A DNA stretch of 64,000 nt from JAGWBD01 sp965197455 (GCA_965197455.1 OZ240208.1:2232001-2296000); one strand, 5' to 3'; shown: positions 49,286-58,258, counted from the first letter of the stretch. Notes: generated from the sequence alone by a model not told the origin. Numbers and translations are program-made.

Positions 49286-50209
49286 TTAACCTTTTACTGC
49301 CCCGGCGGTCACTCCGTGCACGAAATAGCGCTGTAAAGAGAAGAAGATCATCAATGGCACGATCATCGAAATAAAGGCGCCGGCCGCCAGCAGATTCCAC
49401 TGAGAGCCATATTGACCAAGCAATTCTCGTATGCCGGCGGTTAGGGGCATCATTTTGGAGTCCTGCAAGAAAATCAGCGCATTCAACAAATCGTTCCAGA
49501 CCCAAACAAACTGGAATATCGCCAGCGATGCCAGCGCCGGCGTCGAGAGCGGCAGCACGATGCGAAAGAATATCATCAATTCGGAAGCCCCGTCTACGCG
49601 AGCCGAATCGAAAACTTCACCCGGTAAGTCCGCAAAGAAGTTGTAGAGCAGAAATATTGCAAAGGGTGTGCCATAGGCGGTATGCGCCAGCCAGATTCCG
49701 GGCCAGGTTCCAGCCAATCCGAAGATATTAAATATGCGTAACACCGGCACCCAGGTTGTCTGCAGCGGGATGATCAGCAGCGCAATGATCGTCAAATACA
49801 GAGTATTGCGAAACGGGAAGTGCATCCAGGCAAAGCCATAAGCAGCCAATGCCGCAAAGAAAATCGGCAAGAAGGTTGAAGGAACGGTGATAATGAGGGT
49901 ATTCACGAAATTCTGGGTGATCCCCGGCGGCGCTAACTGACTGTTGCGCATGACTTCATCATAGTTGTTCAGGTTCAGGCGACCGAGCTCATCGAAAACC
50001 GTCCACCAGCCGGAAGTGGCAATGTCCGCCGGCGAGCGGAAGGATGTTATGAGTATGCCGAAAGAGGGGGTCAGCCACAGCACTGCCAGAAAAATCAGCA
50101 ATACGTGAAGGGGACCGCGCCGCGTCAAGGCGATAAACGTTTGCGCCCATGATGGTATCGGCACAGTTTTCGCTGGCGCTTGCCTGTAAGCTGATTGGGG
50201 AGCGGTCAT
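49286..50209 (-). CDS. sugar ABC transporter permease, MalG type
   Basis: A 307-residue inner-membrane permease of the carbohydrate CUT1 family with six predicted helices. The EAA loop that contacts the ATPase reads EVFDSARVDGASELMIFFRI, and the C-terminus (FVHGVTAGAVKG) is typical. Its ATG overlaps the stop codon of the MalF-type gene (ATGA). It works with that gene and the binding protein at 52 kb. No ATPase gene is present, so a shared MsmK-like ATPase elsewhere is likely. Confidence 0.92.
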   Translation of the reverse strand: MTAPQSAYRQAPAKTVPIPSWAQTFIALTRRGPLHVLLIFLAVLWLTPSFGILITSFRSPADIATSGWWTVFDELGRLNLNNYDEVMRNSQLAPPGITQNFVNTLIITVPSTFLPIFFAALAAYGFAWMHFPFRNTLYLTIIALLIIPLQTTWVPVLRIFNIFGLAGTWPGIWLAHTAYGTPFAIFLLYNFFADLPGEVFDSARVDGASELMIFFRIVLPLSTPALASLAIFQFVWVWNDLLNALIFLQDSKMMPLTAGIRELLGQYGSQWNLLAAGAFISMIVPLMIFFSLQRYFVHGVTAGAVKG

Positions 50210-51111
50210 GACAAGCTGCCCCGAACCTGGCGTATTTGATAGATGATCGCAGGCGTCACCAGTATGAACAGAATAACGGCCACCGCGCTGCCATAACCCA
50301 CTCGGTTATTGCCAAATATTTCCAGCCAAACGGTGAACCCGATCACACGGGTCGCGCCACGCGGTCCGCCTTCTGTCATGACCAGAATCAGATCAACCAT
50401 CTTCAAAGTATTGATCGTCAGCATGATGGTGACGAAGGTCAAAGGGCGCGTCATCATGGGAAGGCTCACGCGCCAGAAGACCTGCCATGCGTTGCCGCCA
50501 TCGACTCTCGCCGCTTCCAGAATTTCCCGCGGCAAACCCTTGTACGCCGCCGAAAGCACCACAGTCGGAAGCCCGGCGGAAATCCATGTCGCCGCCAGAA
50601 TGATGGCGATGTTCGCCAACTCCTTTCGTCCCAGCCAGGCAATTGGATCCATTTGCGGAAGCACAGATGTCATCGCCGCATTTAGAACGCCCTTGGTTAA
50701 ATCGGGACTATAGACAAAAATGAAGATCACCGAAGCTGCGGTGGAAGAAATCACCATCGGCAGAAAAATAATCGATTTGATTGTCGCTTCATAACGGACG
50801 CGGTCGGACAATATGGCTATGAGCAAGCCTATACCAACAGTTAAGGAGGGAAAGACCAACACCCACAGGGCTGTGTTGGGCAGCACCCCGGATGGCGGCC
50901 ACTGATTCAAGCGCAGGAAAGTCTTGTCAGCTGTCAGCAGGCGTTCGAAGTTCGCAAGCCCAACAAGCTCCCTGCCCGGATTCAGCATGGTGCCTTTGGT
51001 AAAACTGAAATAGATGGTCTGAAGAGTTGGGTAAACCAGGAAAACCACGAGTATGAACAGCGCAGGACCTACAAAGAGCAAGGGCAGCCATTTGCTGTGT
51101 CTGCCAGTCAT
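50206..51111 (-). CDS. sugar ABC transporter permease, MalF type
   Basis: A 301-residue permease (CUT1) with a leading WLPLLFVGPALFILVVFLVYP helix and the EAA motif EILEAARVDGGNAWQVFWRV. The ATG at 51111 is preferred: AAGGAGG precedes it, while the longer form would use a GTG at 51150 with no ribosome site. It sits between the binding-protein gene (316-bp gap with a hairpin) and the MalG-type gene (4-bp overlap). Confidence 0.9.
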   Translation of the reverse strand: MTGRHSKWLPLLFVGPALFILVVFLVYPTLQTIYFSFTKGTMLNPGRELVGLANFERLLTADKTFLRLNQWPPSGVLPNTALWVLVFPSLTVGIGLLIAILSDRVRYEATIKSIIFLPMVISSTAASVIFIFVYSPDLTKGVLNAAMTSVLPQMDPIAWLGRKELANIAIILAATWISAGLPTVVLSAAYKGLPREILEAARVDGGNAWQVFWRVSLPMMTRPLTFVTIMLTINTLKMVDLILVMTEGGPRGATRVIGFTVWLEIFGNNRVGYGSAVAVILFILVTPAIIYQIRQVRGSLS

Positions 51112-51150
51112 TACCTTGTTAGCCTCCTTGTTGAACGCTGCACCCAGCAC

Positions 51151-51466
51151 TTCGCCTATTGCGTCTGAGCCGCTTGATTTTGCTTCTCTGCTCTGCTAAC
51201 GCCGGGCAACCGGACAGTCTGACCTGCCGCCCTGTGGGAGGAAACCGCTAAAGCCCGCTCGCTGGTAGCGTAATGAACACCGTACGCTCACAAAGATTAT
51301 GACATTTCACTTTGTGCAGGCTTCAGCTTCAACGAAATTGGCAAAGCCCGACGAATGATCCGTACCGGCTTCCAAAGCCGATGAAGCCACCGCTGCAAAC
51401 GACAGTTGTGAAAAGACGCGGACAACTGAGTTAGCTTGCCCGCGTCACAGAAGCTGTCAGATTGCG
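51151..51466 (-). other. intergenic region between binding protein and permease, with hairpin
   Basis: No gene is seen here. CGGCTT and AAGCCG (51366-51380) form a perfect 6-bp stem with a 3-base loop about 90 bp after the binding-protein stop. Stem-loops at this place are common in ABC operons, where they stabilise or partly terminate the message so that the binding protein is made in excess. Confidence 0.35.
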
Positions 51467-52741
51467 CTAATAAGCGGCATCGGCAGCGTCTTCAAGGGTT
51501 TCCAGAATTTCCATCATGCTATCGGGATCCGCCAGGTAGTCTTGCAAGGCGATAAACATGGCATCGCCACCGACGGCGCCCGGCGCCAGATCCGAACCAT
51601 CAAAGACGAAGACATCGGTCGCGCCAATCTGCTGCGCTTCTTTGGCTTTGCAGGCATCGTAGGATTCAAGTGGCACACCCGTATTAGGCGAAAGAATCGC
51701 GCCCTGTTCGGCGGTCGCCCAAATCGTTGCCGATTCCGGGCTGGCCAGCCAGTGCATCATGGCGCGGACTTCGGGTCTGTCATTGAAGACCATCATGACA
51801 TCGCCACCGCCCATCAAGGTATCGCCGTGCATATCTCCGGGTTCAGGGAAATCGAACCAATCGAAATCCTCACCACAGGTCAAGTCGGGGAAAGTCTCGG
51901 AGATGATGCCACCGACGAAACTACCGGAGAGGAACAATTCCCCAGCCGGGTCTTCCGGGCGGAAGGCGGCATCAATGCCGGAGCGCAAATCAGTGGACAG
52001 CGCGCCGTCGACACCGCCGCTGATTCTTTCATCCGCGGGATCAAAGATTTGGCGGAAGAGTTCGAGCGTCTCGACAACGGTCGGATCTGTCCACTCGACT
52101 GTGTGGGTGACAAATAGACCCTGATACATTTCAGAACCGGCAACGCTGACATAGAGGGTTTCGAACCAATCCGTCAGGACCCAGGCCGAGCCCGCCGTTA
52201 TCATGAAGGGCACTTGCCCGTTGGCGACGTAGGCATCTCCCAGCGCGATAAGTTCCTCGTATGTGGTAGGAGCTTCCATACCCAGCGCAGCCAGCGAAGC
52301 CGGCTTGTACCAGAAGGTGCCCTTGGAAGAAACCTTGACCATCAAGCCGTAAAGTTCCCCATCAACCGTACCGATCTCGAGGATGCTGTTCGGCGTATTA
52401 GCCAGTACCTCGTCTGACAAGAAGGGATCATCGCCGCCACTCAGCGGAATCAGCGCGCCGTCGCGGGCGAAGCTGGCGGTTACGCCGGGACGCGGCATTT
52501 GGGCGATATCGGGGGCATTGCCAGCCGCCACCAGCGGACCCAGATCCACCTCAATTGATGACAGGCTGAGAATTTCATAATCGATGCCAGAGCCTTCCAG
52601 CACCTCGACGAATGCGGCGAGTTCGGCGCCGCCCCAGCCGGTCGCGATTTTGACTGGCTCCTGTGCGGCTGTCGGCACAGCAAGGAGCGCCACGAATGCA
52701 AGCACTATAAGGATGCGGACAAGATGTTTTGCTTTAACCAT
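51467..52741 (-). CDS. sugar ABC transporter substrate-binding protein
   Basis: A 424-residue exported family-1 solute-binding protein. The signal peptide (RILIVLAFVALLAVPTAAQ) is followed by a two-lobed binding protein with GWGGAELAAFVEVLEGSG at the start, the typical GELYGLMVKVSSKGTFWYKP hinge region, and FPEPGDMHGDTLMGGGDVMM. No lipobox Cys is visible at the cleavage site, so it is probably not a standard lipoprotein. GGGAGAAAAG precedes the ATG and a TATACT box lies about 52830. It is the first gene of the catabolic cluster running down to about 42.3 kb. Confidence 0.92.
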   Translation of the reverse strand: MVKAKHLVRILIVLAFVALLAVPTAAQEPVKIATGWGGAELAAFVEVLEGSGIDYEILSLSSIEVDLGPLVAAGNAPDIAQMPRPGVTASFARDGALIPLSGGDDPFLSDEVLANTPNSILEIGTVDGELYGLMVKVSSKGTFWYKPASLAALGMEAPTTYEELIALGDAYVANGQVPFMITAGSAWVLTDWFETLYVSVAGSEMYQGLFVTHTVEWTDPTVVETLELFRQIFDPADERISGGVDGALSTDLRSGIDAAFRPEDPAGELFLSGSFVGGIISETFPDLTCGEDFDWFDFPEPGDMHGDTLMGGGDVMMVFNDRPEVRAMMHWLASPESATIWATAEQGAILSPNTGVPLESYDACKAKEAQQIGATDVFVFDGSDLAPGAVGGDAMFIALQDYLADPDSMMEILETLEDAADAAY

Positions 52742-53095
52742 GATCTTTTCTCCCAGAATTATCTGACTTTACTTTCTAGGCGGAGGTGTTGCACTACGCC
52801 TGCAATGAGGCGCGTTCATGTGTAGTATACTAACTTTTCCTTGTCTTGACGATAAATCGCTGCTCTGTGGCTTGCGTGTGGGGATGTGTATATGTTTGGC
52901 CACCGAGGGCACCGAGGGAGATTTAACCACAAAGACACGAAGGGCACGAAGGGCACGAAGGGCACCAAGGCGCAATCTGTAAGGCTTGTCCGATAAAGCA
53001 GGAATTGAGAGAAGGTGCTAAATATGAGGAAGTGTCCTCTACCACAAAGGAGCTTACTCATGGATTTAGACACCTTCGTGACAGTATTGTGCTGC
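52742..53095. other. promoter region of the sugar operon and a short-repeat patch
   Basis: The left part holds the leader and a TATACT box (about 52830) of the binding-protein gene. At about 52893-52972 lies a low-complexity patch, CCACCGAGGGCACCGAGG followed by TTTAACCACAAAGACACGAA and three tandem units of GGGCACGAA. Such patches are scattered in many bacterial genomes as non-coding repeats. Short open frames across it have a repetitive, biased composition and are not genes. I see nothing else here. Confidence 0.6.
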
Positions 53096-53548
53096 TTAAT
53101 TATGGACGATGCAAATGTCGAAACTCAGATCCAACCGAGGCAATAACTGAACCCCCGCGACGAAATCAGGGCGCAGGCAAAACCCGATATCCGGCTCGAA
53201 TTGAATGATGCGCCGGATGCCCTTGACGCGCGGGTTGGCGGACAGTTTTTCCAGCGCCGGCCGGGCGCCGTCGCCGAGTTCCAGCGGCGCCCATGGCACG
53301 ATGCCACCCAGGCGACTGTCCTGATCAGCGAGGCTGTCGACCCAGTCCGCTTCTTCCATGAAAAGATCGAAATCCACCTCCGCCTGCAGGAACACCATTT
53401 TCTCAACAGCGACCGGTCCGCAAGCTCGATCATAGTCTTCCAGCAGATATGGCTTGTTCAGCAGCGGAATGTCATCCAGCCAGGGATAGCGCAACAGCTG
53501 TGGCTGCCAAACATGGAGATGCGTATCAACCAGCGGAAAATCCAGCAT
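53096..53548 (-). pseudogene. truncated amidohydrolase (lactonase-type)
   Basis: The first 150 residues of an amidohydrolase-2 family protein, like 2-pyrone-4,6-dicarboxylate or sugar-acid lactonases: VDTHLHVWQPQLLRYPWL with the metal-binding HLH, PNADQ-like region EADWVDSLADQDSRLGGIVP, GIRRIIQFEPD and LDLSFDICIVHN. A TAA follows immediately and the continuation (usually ~130 more residues with further metal ligands) is not found in any frame nearby. So the gene is cut. Its leader carries the same TATAAA...CTTAACGAAC element as the TIR 2 gene. Confidence 0.75.
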
Positions 53549-53564
53549 CGTTTCACTATGACCT

Positions 53565-53630
53565 GTTCGTTAAGGGGTCGCCCAGATTTATAGCCTGGTC
53601 ACAGCAGCGGTTTTAGCAGCGTCGCGTGGC
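53565..53630. repeat. second copy of the TIR-promoter element
   Basis: GTTCGTTAAGG, TTTATAGCC and ACAGCAGCGGTTTT match 41951-42000 in order and spacing. It precedes the truncated amidohydrolase gene on the minus strand. Confidence 0.65.
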
Positions 53631-53700
53631 GCAGGAGGAGGGTCAGGTTGTCGCCATAGAAGAGCGTGTTGGGGGGCCTCCCGTGACGGAGCGGGAAGGG
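53599..53700 (-). pseudogene. N-terminal scrap of a DNA methyltransferase joined to its own 3' end
   Basis: The minus strand reads PPNTLFYGDNLTLLLRHA and then TLLKPLL and a stop. NTLFYGDNL is the usual N-terminal motif of the methyltransferase group whose catalytic part is at the left window edge, while the end (KPLL, stop, then the shared leader element) matches the end of the C-terminal fragment at 41984. So the first ~18 codons are joined to the last few codons of such a gene, with the body deleted. Confidence 0.5.
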
Positions 53701-53703
53701 AGG

Positions 53704-54168
53704 TCATGCAGGGTCGGCCTGTGGCTCGTCAATTTTGATGGCATTTCTTCTTTGAAAACGTCTGAAGTGCCTTTCGTTCAGAGTGCAAATGGTTTCTATT
53801 CCGTATACCAGCATGGTAGCGACGTAATTTGCGTCGTGGATCGGCGCTCCTTCCATCCCGTATGTTTCAATCAGCCCAAGGAGTTTTTGGCGCACAGCCG
53901 GCGTTTCTTCCACAATGTGAAATCGTGCAGGAAAGGACTCAACCCTGAGGACGGCCTGTTTGCCGCTCAAAGGTTTTACATAAGTCTCAGAATGTGTCGC
54001 CCTTACGCAAAATTCCCGGATCACCTGGTTGCTGATCCACAAGTCTGTCCCCATTTCGATATACCGATATATGTGATCCTTGCACCTCTTTTCGTCTCCG
54101 GGGTTTTTCATCCCGGAAAGAGTGGATCTCAGGAGAACACCGGTATCGATAAAAACGCTAGCGGGCAT
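53704..54168 (-). CDS. PIN-domain ribonuclease-like protein
   Basis: A 154-residue protein with the PIN fold of VapC-type toxins. The acidic active-site set is seen as Asp8 (FIDTGVLL), Glu52 (VIREFCVRA), Asp112 (IHDANYVATML) and Glu132 (TLNERHF). The length is near normal for VapC (130-150). The start overlaps the end of the upstream gene by 11 bp, so the two are co-translated. The upstream gene is far larger than a standard VapB antitoxin and has no visible AbrB, RHH or Phd domain. Either a new antitoxin type or an unrelated partner is possible. Confidence 0.75.
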   Translation of the reverse strand: MPASVFIDTGVLLRSTLSGMKNPGDEKRCKDHIYRYIEMGTDLWISNQVIREFCVRATHSETYVKPLSGKQAVLRVESFPARFHIVEETPAVRQKLLGLIETYGMEGAPIHDANYVATMLVYGIETICTLNERHFRRFQRRNAIKIDEPQADPA

Positions 54169-54853
54169 TGTCGCCGTACCAGTCCTCGCGGTAAATGGAA
54201 GGCTCGATCTTGTATTTAACTTTCATCCTGACCGCGTCTGATAGCCGGATTTTCTCGGCGGCGGACAGGGGGCGATGCCTGGCGACGCGTATCAGCAGGC
54301 GCGCGATTAGTTCGTTGTCTTCCCTTTTTGTGATTTGCCGCGTCAATCTGTCGATACGCTTGTCCAGTTTCTTGACCCGTTTGGCCAGTTTCGGCGGCAG
54401 GTCAGGCTCTATCTCGCCCGCCTTTGCCCGACGATTCCAGCCCTTTACAACCTTGCGGAGGATGGCAGCGTGCATTTTGTAGAGTGGGACCACCTTTTTT
54501 TCATAGTCTTCAAGGGCCACCGCAAGGTCCAAACCATCCGCCCAGTCATCAAAGGCGCGGGCATTTTCGTCGTTCTGCGCTGCCTGCCGGACACGATTGA
54601 CGAAGCTCCCGAGGTAGACGTCGATTAGATACTCTCCGTAGGCGACATCGTCCTCAAATTCAGAAACCATTGCTGTCATCTGAATCGGTTTGTGCGTCCT
54701 TTTGGGCGATCTTGCTGCCGCATCATTCAGGATCTGCACAAACTCCTGATCCGGCGATTCTATTCGATTGGTCACCTTGGTGGACGCTTCATCCAGAAAC
54801 TCCACGAGTTGACCAAGCGGTACTGTTTCTTGAGTCACCGGTTGAGTATCCAT
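54158..54853 (-). CDS. unknown protein preceding the PIN gene, 231 aa
   Basis: Not recognised. From the ATG at 54853 (AAGGAG 8 bp upstream) it is a soluble, mostly helical, charged protein. A basic coiled-coil-like stretch lies about residues 150-190 (PKLAKRVKKLDKRIDRLTRQ), followed by a region with LLIRVARHRPLSAAEKIRLS. A TACAAT box lies at 54887-54892. Its last 11 bp overlap the PIN-domain gene, which suggests a functional pair. Confidence 0.5.
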   Translation of the reverse strand: MDTQPVTQETVPLGQLVEFLDEASTKVTNRIESPDQEFVQILNDAAARSPKRTHKPIQMTAMVSEFEDDVAYGEYLIDVYLGSFVNRVRQAAQNDENARAFDDWADGLDLAVALEDYEKKVVPLYKMHAAILRKVVKGWNRRAKAGEIEPDLPPKLAKRVKKLDKRIDRLTRQITKREDNELIARLLIRVARHRPLSAAEKIRLSDAVRMKVKYKIEPSIYREDWYGDNAR

Positions 54854-54886
54854 CACGGACTCCTTGTCCGAACAACGGGCAGTCTC

Positions 54887-54892
54887 ATTGTA
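54887..54892 (-). promoter_or_regulatory. -10 box (TACAAT) of the PIN operon
   Basis: GTGTACAATGAG on the minus strand, about 34 bp before the ATG of the 231-aa gene. It is a likely promoter for both overlapping genes. Confidence 0.35.
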
Positions 54893-54921
54893 CACGCAGA
54901 AGGCGTGATTATGAGCGGGCG

Positions 54922-55701
54922 CTACAGGCGCTGCAGGTGCTGGCCGCCGTCGACGTTGATGACCTCGCCGGTGCTGAAGGGGAAGGCGCCTTCGGCGATG
55001 GCGACGCAGGCGAGGGCCACGTCCTGCGGCTGGCCCATGCGGCGGATGGGGCTGAGGCCGCCCGCGGCGATGAGGCGCTGGTAGCGCTCGATGACGACGG
55101 CGGTCATGTCGGTCTCGATGATGCCGGGGCGCAGCTCGTAGACGAGAATGCCGTGGTCGGCGAGGCGGTCGGCGTAGAGTTTGGTCATCATGCCCATGCC
55201 GGTCTTGGAGATGCAGTATTCGCCGCGGCTGGTGCTGCTGACGACGGCGCTCATCGAGCCGATGTTGATGATGGTGCCGGCGATGTCGGCGTCGAGCATG
55301 TGGCGCGCGACGGCCTGGGTGAGGAAGAAGGGGCCGCGCAGGTTGACGCCCATGACCTCGTCGTAACTGGCCTCGCTCATTTCGAGGATGTCGACGCGCT
55401 GGCGCGGGGCCATGCCGGCGTTGTTGACCAGCAGGTCGATGCGGCCCCAGGCGACCAGCGACTCGCGCAGCAGGGACGCGCGGCCCTCGGCCGCCCCGAC
55501 GTCGGCCTGGATGGCGCGGGCCTCGCCGCCGGAGTCCTCGATTTGCTGGACACAGTCGGCGGCAGCCTTTTCGTCAGCGCGGTAATTGACGAGCACGCGC
55601 CAGCCGCGCGCGCCGAGGGCGAGGGCGATGCCGCGGCCGATGCCGCGTCCGCCGCCGGTGACCAGCGCGACGCGTTCGTTTGGGTTGTCAGCAGTGGACA
55701 T
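54922..55701 (-). CDS. short-chain dehydrogenase/reductase, FabG-like
   Basis: A 259-residue classical SDR. Cofactor motif VTGGGRGIGRGIA; NNAG motif; catalytic Ser in NIGSMSAV and Tyr/Lys in YCISKTGM; ELRPGIIETDM and the end VINVDGGQHL are typical of FabG-like reductases. With GH88 and M20 genes upstream, a role in uronate or sugar-acid breakdown (for example of the unsaturated uronate released by GH88) is more likely than fatty acid synthesis. Confidence 0.9.
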   Translation of the reverse strand: MSTADNPNERVALVTGGGRGIGRGIALALGARGWRVLVNYRADEKAAADCVQQIEDSGGEARAIQADVGAAEGRASLLRESLVAWGRIDLLVNNAGMAPRQRVDILEMSEASYDEVMGVNLRGPFFLTQAVARHMLDADIAGTIINIGSMSAVVSSTSRGEYCISKTGMGMMTKLYADRLADHGILVYELRPGIIETDMTAVVIERYQRLIAAGGLSPIRRMGQPQDVALACVAIAEGAFPFSTGEVINVDGGQHLQRL

Positions 55702-55752
55702 GGTGCCTCCGGTGGAAGGTCAATCAGGCTCGCTGGCGTTGGGGCCTGCCGT

Positions 55753-55815
55753 CTCATTCATTCAGCAGGTGGCAGATGGGCTCCATTTGTCGGTCAAGCC
55801 ATACGATCCGGTGGT
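55753..55815 (-). pseudogene. possible remnant of a second GH88 C-terminus
   Basis: The minus strand ends in MEPICHLLNE then TGA, about 75 bp beyond the end of the GH88 gene, which itself ends in LEALCHYLNE then TGA. The nucleotide match (CATTCATTCAG...GTGGCA) is also clear. The scrap is too short to be sure. Confidence 0.4.
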
Positions 55816-55829
55816 CCGTGAGCGCCCCG

Positions 55830-56933
55830 TCATTCATTCAGGTAGTGGCACAAGGCCTCCAAAAAAAAGTGATCGCCCCACATGACGCTCTGGTTGACGC
55901 CGAGGCCGCGGCGTTCGTGGTACATGCCGCAGCGCAGGATGCCCTCGTAGCCATCGTCAGCGTCGATGAGGAAGGGCGGCGCGCAGAGCGTGGTGAGGAT
56001 CTGGCGCGCGCTGTCGCGGTAGAGGCGGGTGCGCAGCGGGTCGGCGCTGAGTTGCGCGAGTTGCTGGAAGCCGCTGGCGGCGATGGCGGCAGCCGAGCTT
56101 TCGTAGGGGTGCTGCGGCGCGGGCTCGAGCCAGTCGTTGGGCGGGATGCCGTGGGCGGGCGTATGCTCGAGGTAGCAGGCGGCGCAGGCCTCGGCGGTCT
56201 GCAGGAAGCGGGCGTCGCCGCTGAAGCGGCAGGCAGTGCCGAAGCCGTAGAGCGCCCATGCAAGGCCGCGCGCCCAGAGCGAGTCGCCGCGCCAGCCCTG
56301 GTGGGTGCTCTGGCGCAGGAATTCGCCGGTGTCGGTGTCGAAGATGCCTTCGTGGGCGGTGCTGCCGTCGCCGCGCACGAGGTAACGGCGGGTGGTGAGG
56401 CAGTGTTGCGTGACGCGGCGCAGCAGGTCGGCGTCGCCGGTTTCCTGCGCGGCGTAAAAGATGATGCCGATGTTCATCATGATGTCGATGAAGAGGCTTT
56501 GCGGCCCCACGAAGGAGGGCAGGTAGCCGCCCTGTTCGCGGAAGCGCGAGCCGGCCGTCTGGCCTGCCTCAATGAGGACGCGGCGCTGGGCCTCGTCGCC
56601 GTCCGCGTCATACCAGCGCTTCCAGCTGGACCAGAAGAGGAAGCCGAGGTCGTGGACGCTGGTGTCGGTCTTGCGCTGCTCGATGAGGCGGCAGTAGTGG
56701 ATGGCGCGCTCGCGGAACCAGGGGTCGCCGGTGTGCTGGTGGATGAGCCAGAGCTGGCCGGGCAGGAAGCCCTCGCACCAGTTGGTCCAGGCCGCGCCAG
56801 TGTGCAGCCACTTGCCGTTTTCGGTGTAGAGCGGGAAGTGGTCCGGGTGCGTCTCGACGAGGTGGCGCAGCTGGCGCGCGGCCAGGTCGAGGGCGGCCTC
56901 CGCGCCAATGCGCAGGGTGTCGGGCGCGCTCAC
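55830..56933 (-). CDS. GH88 unsaturated glucuronyl/rhamnogalacturonyl hydrolase
   Basis: A 367-residue (alpha/alpha)6 hydrolase that removes unsaturated uronic acids from oligosaccharides made by polysaccharide lyases. Typical blocks: TNWCEGFLPGQLWLIHQHTG, VHDLGFLFW with one catalytic Asp, SLFIDIMMNIG with the other, and QGWRGDSLWARGLAWALYGFG. It begins with a GTG that overlaps the stop of the M20 peptidase gene (GTGA). A long overlapping frame in phase extends upstream but is composed of Arg/Pro-rich shadow sequence. No signal peptide, so it acts in the cytoplasm. Confidence 0.88.
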   Translation of the reverse strand: MSAPDTLRIGAEAALDLAARQLRHLVETHPDHFPLYTENGKWLHTGAAWTNWCEGFLPGQLWLIHQHTGDPWFRERAIHYCRLIEQRKTDTSVHDLGFLFWSSWKRWYDADGDEAQRRVLIEAGQTAGSRFREQGGYLPSFVGPQSLFIDIMMNIGIIFYAAQETGDADLLRRVTQHCLTTRRYLVRGDGSTAHEGIFDTDTGEFLRQSTHQGWRGDSLWARGLAWALYGFGTACRFSGDARFLQTAEACAACYLEHTPAHGIPPNDWLEPAPQHPYESSAAAIAASGFQQLAQLSADPLRTRLYRDSARQILTTLCAPPFLIDADDGYEGILRCGMYHERRGLGVNQSVMWGDHFFLEALCHYLNE

Positions 56934-58258
56934 CCGGCTTCCCCGAAGCGCTGCAGCAGCGAGAACATGACGTCTGCCCCAAAGTGCATGGACGCAACCG
57001 GGATACGTTCGTCGGCGGCGTGGATGGCGTTCATGAACTCGATCCCGGGCGGCAGGTCCATGGGCAGGTAGCCGTAGCTCTGGATGCCGAGCCTGGAGAA
57101 CCAGCGGCCGTCGGTGCCGGCGGGCATGACGCTGGGCACGGGGATGGCGTCGGGGTCGGCCTGGCGCAGGATGTCGGCGAGGGTGTTGAAGAGGCCCATG
57201 TCGGGGTTTTCGGGCGAGTCTCCCTTGCTGCCCCTGGGCTGCAACTCGAGTTCGACGTCGGAGCCGAGCAGTTCGCGCAGCTCGGCGTGGACGCCGGCGC
57301 AGGTCTGGCCGGGCAGGATGCGGACATCGAGGCGCAGGCGCACTTCGGCGGGGACGACGTTGCTCTTGTGGCCGCCCTGGACGATGGTGGCGTTGAAGGT
57401 GTTGTGCAACAGCGGCTCGAGCCAGCGGCCGAAGTCGCCCAGTTCGTCGAGCAGGGCGTCGGTCTGCGCGGGGTCGAGCAGGCGCAGCAGGCGCTGCTTC
57501 TCGTCCGCGGGCAGGGGTTCGGCGAGGGCCTCGATCATCAGGCGCACGCCGGGAGTGACGTGGACGGGCAGGCGGTTCTGGTCGAGGGCCTGCAGGGCGC
57601 GGCCGAGTTGGGCCATGGCGCCGCCGCGCAGGGGCATCGAGCCGTGTCCGCCGGGGCCGCGGAAGACGGCCATGGTGCCGCAGCCGGTTTTCTCGGAGAC
57701 CTGGATCGGGTAGTACTTGTGGCCGTTGAGGTAAGACGTGTAGCCGCCCAGCTCGCCGATGGCGTAGCGCACGTTGGCGAAAAGTTCGGGATGCTCCTCT
57801 ACCATGAAGCCGGCGCCGTAGCGGCCGCCGGCCTCCTCGTCGGCCACGACGAGCAGCAGCACGTCGCCGGGCGGCGTCAACTGCTGCGCGTGGGCGCGCA
57901 TGAAGGCTGCAATCATCATGGCCACGCCGCCCTTCATGTCCAGCGTGCCGCGGCCCCACACGAAGCCGTCGGCGATGTCGCCGCTGAAAGGCGGATGCGT
58001 CCAGTGCTGGTCGGCGGCGGTGACCACGTCGACGTGGCCGTAAAACAGCAGCGGCGGCGCGTGGCCCGCGCCCGGCAGCCGCGCGAAGAGGTTGGGGCGC
58101 GCTTCATCACGGGCGAAGAGCTGCGCCTCGATGCCCTGCGCGGCCAGCAGGTCAGCGATGTAACGCACGCAGGCGGCCTCGTTGCCGGGCGGGTTGGTGG
58201 TATCGAAGCGCAGAAGCTGTTGCAGCAGTTCGGCGGGACGCTCATGGATCGGGGACAT
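56930..58258 (-). CDS. M20 family metallopeptidase (ArgE/DapE/ACY1-like)
   Basis: A 442-residue zinc hydrolase. The metal and catalytic residues are in GHVDVV (His, Asp), GTLDMKGG (Asp), ADEEAGG (catalytic Glu and metal Glu) and the late MHFGADV-type His. The dimerisation domain (GPGGHGSMPLRGGA) is present. Substrates may be N-acyl amino acids or dipeptides. It is translationally coupled to the GH88 gene downstream. The start ATG is 23 codons before LLAAQGIEAQ and gives the standard N-terminus (LLQQLLRFDTTNPPGNE). Confidence 0.9.
   Translation of the reverse strand: MSPIHERPAELLQQLLRFDTTNPPGNEAACVRYIADLLAAQGIEAQLFARDEARPNLFARLPGAGHAPPLLFYGHVDVVTAADQHWTHPPFSGDIADGFVWGRGTLDMKGGVAMMIAAFMRAHAQQLTPPGDVLLLVVADEEAGGRYGAGFMVEEHPELFANVRYAIGELGGYTSYLNGHKYYPIQVSEKTGCGTMAVFRGPGGHGSMPLRGGAMAQLGRALQALDQNRLPVHVTPGVRLMIEALAEPLPADEKQRLLRLLDPAQTDALLDELGDFGRWLEPLLHNTFNATIVQGGHKSNVVPAEVRLRLDVRILPGQTCAGVHAELRELLGSDVELELQPRGSKGDSPENPDMGLFNTLADILRQADPDAIPVPSVMPAGTDGRWFSRLGIQSYGYLPMDLPPGIEFMNAIHAADERIPVASMHFGADVMFSLLQRFGEAG

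Noticed and set aside
52769..53073. Small genes over the short-repeat patch
   Set aside because: The translations (LRALRALRVFVVKSPSVPSVA-like) come from the tandem GGGCACGAA repeat and have no ribosome site.
55938..57959. In-phase extension of the GH88 gene over the M20 peptidase gene
   Set aside because: The upstream ~340 residues are Arg/Pro-rich shadow sequence; the GTG at 56933 gives the normal GH88 length and overlaps the M20 stop.
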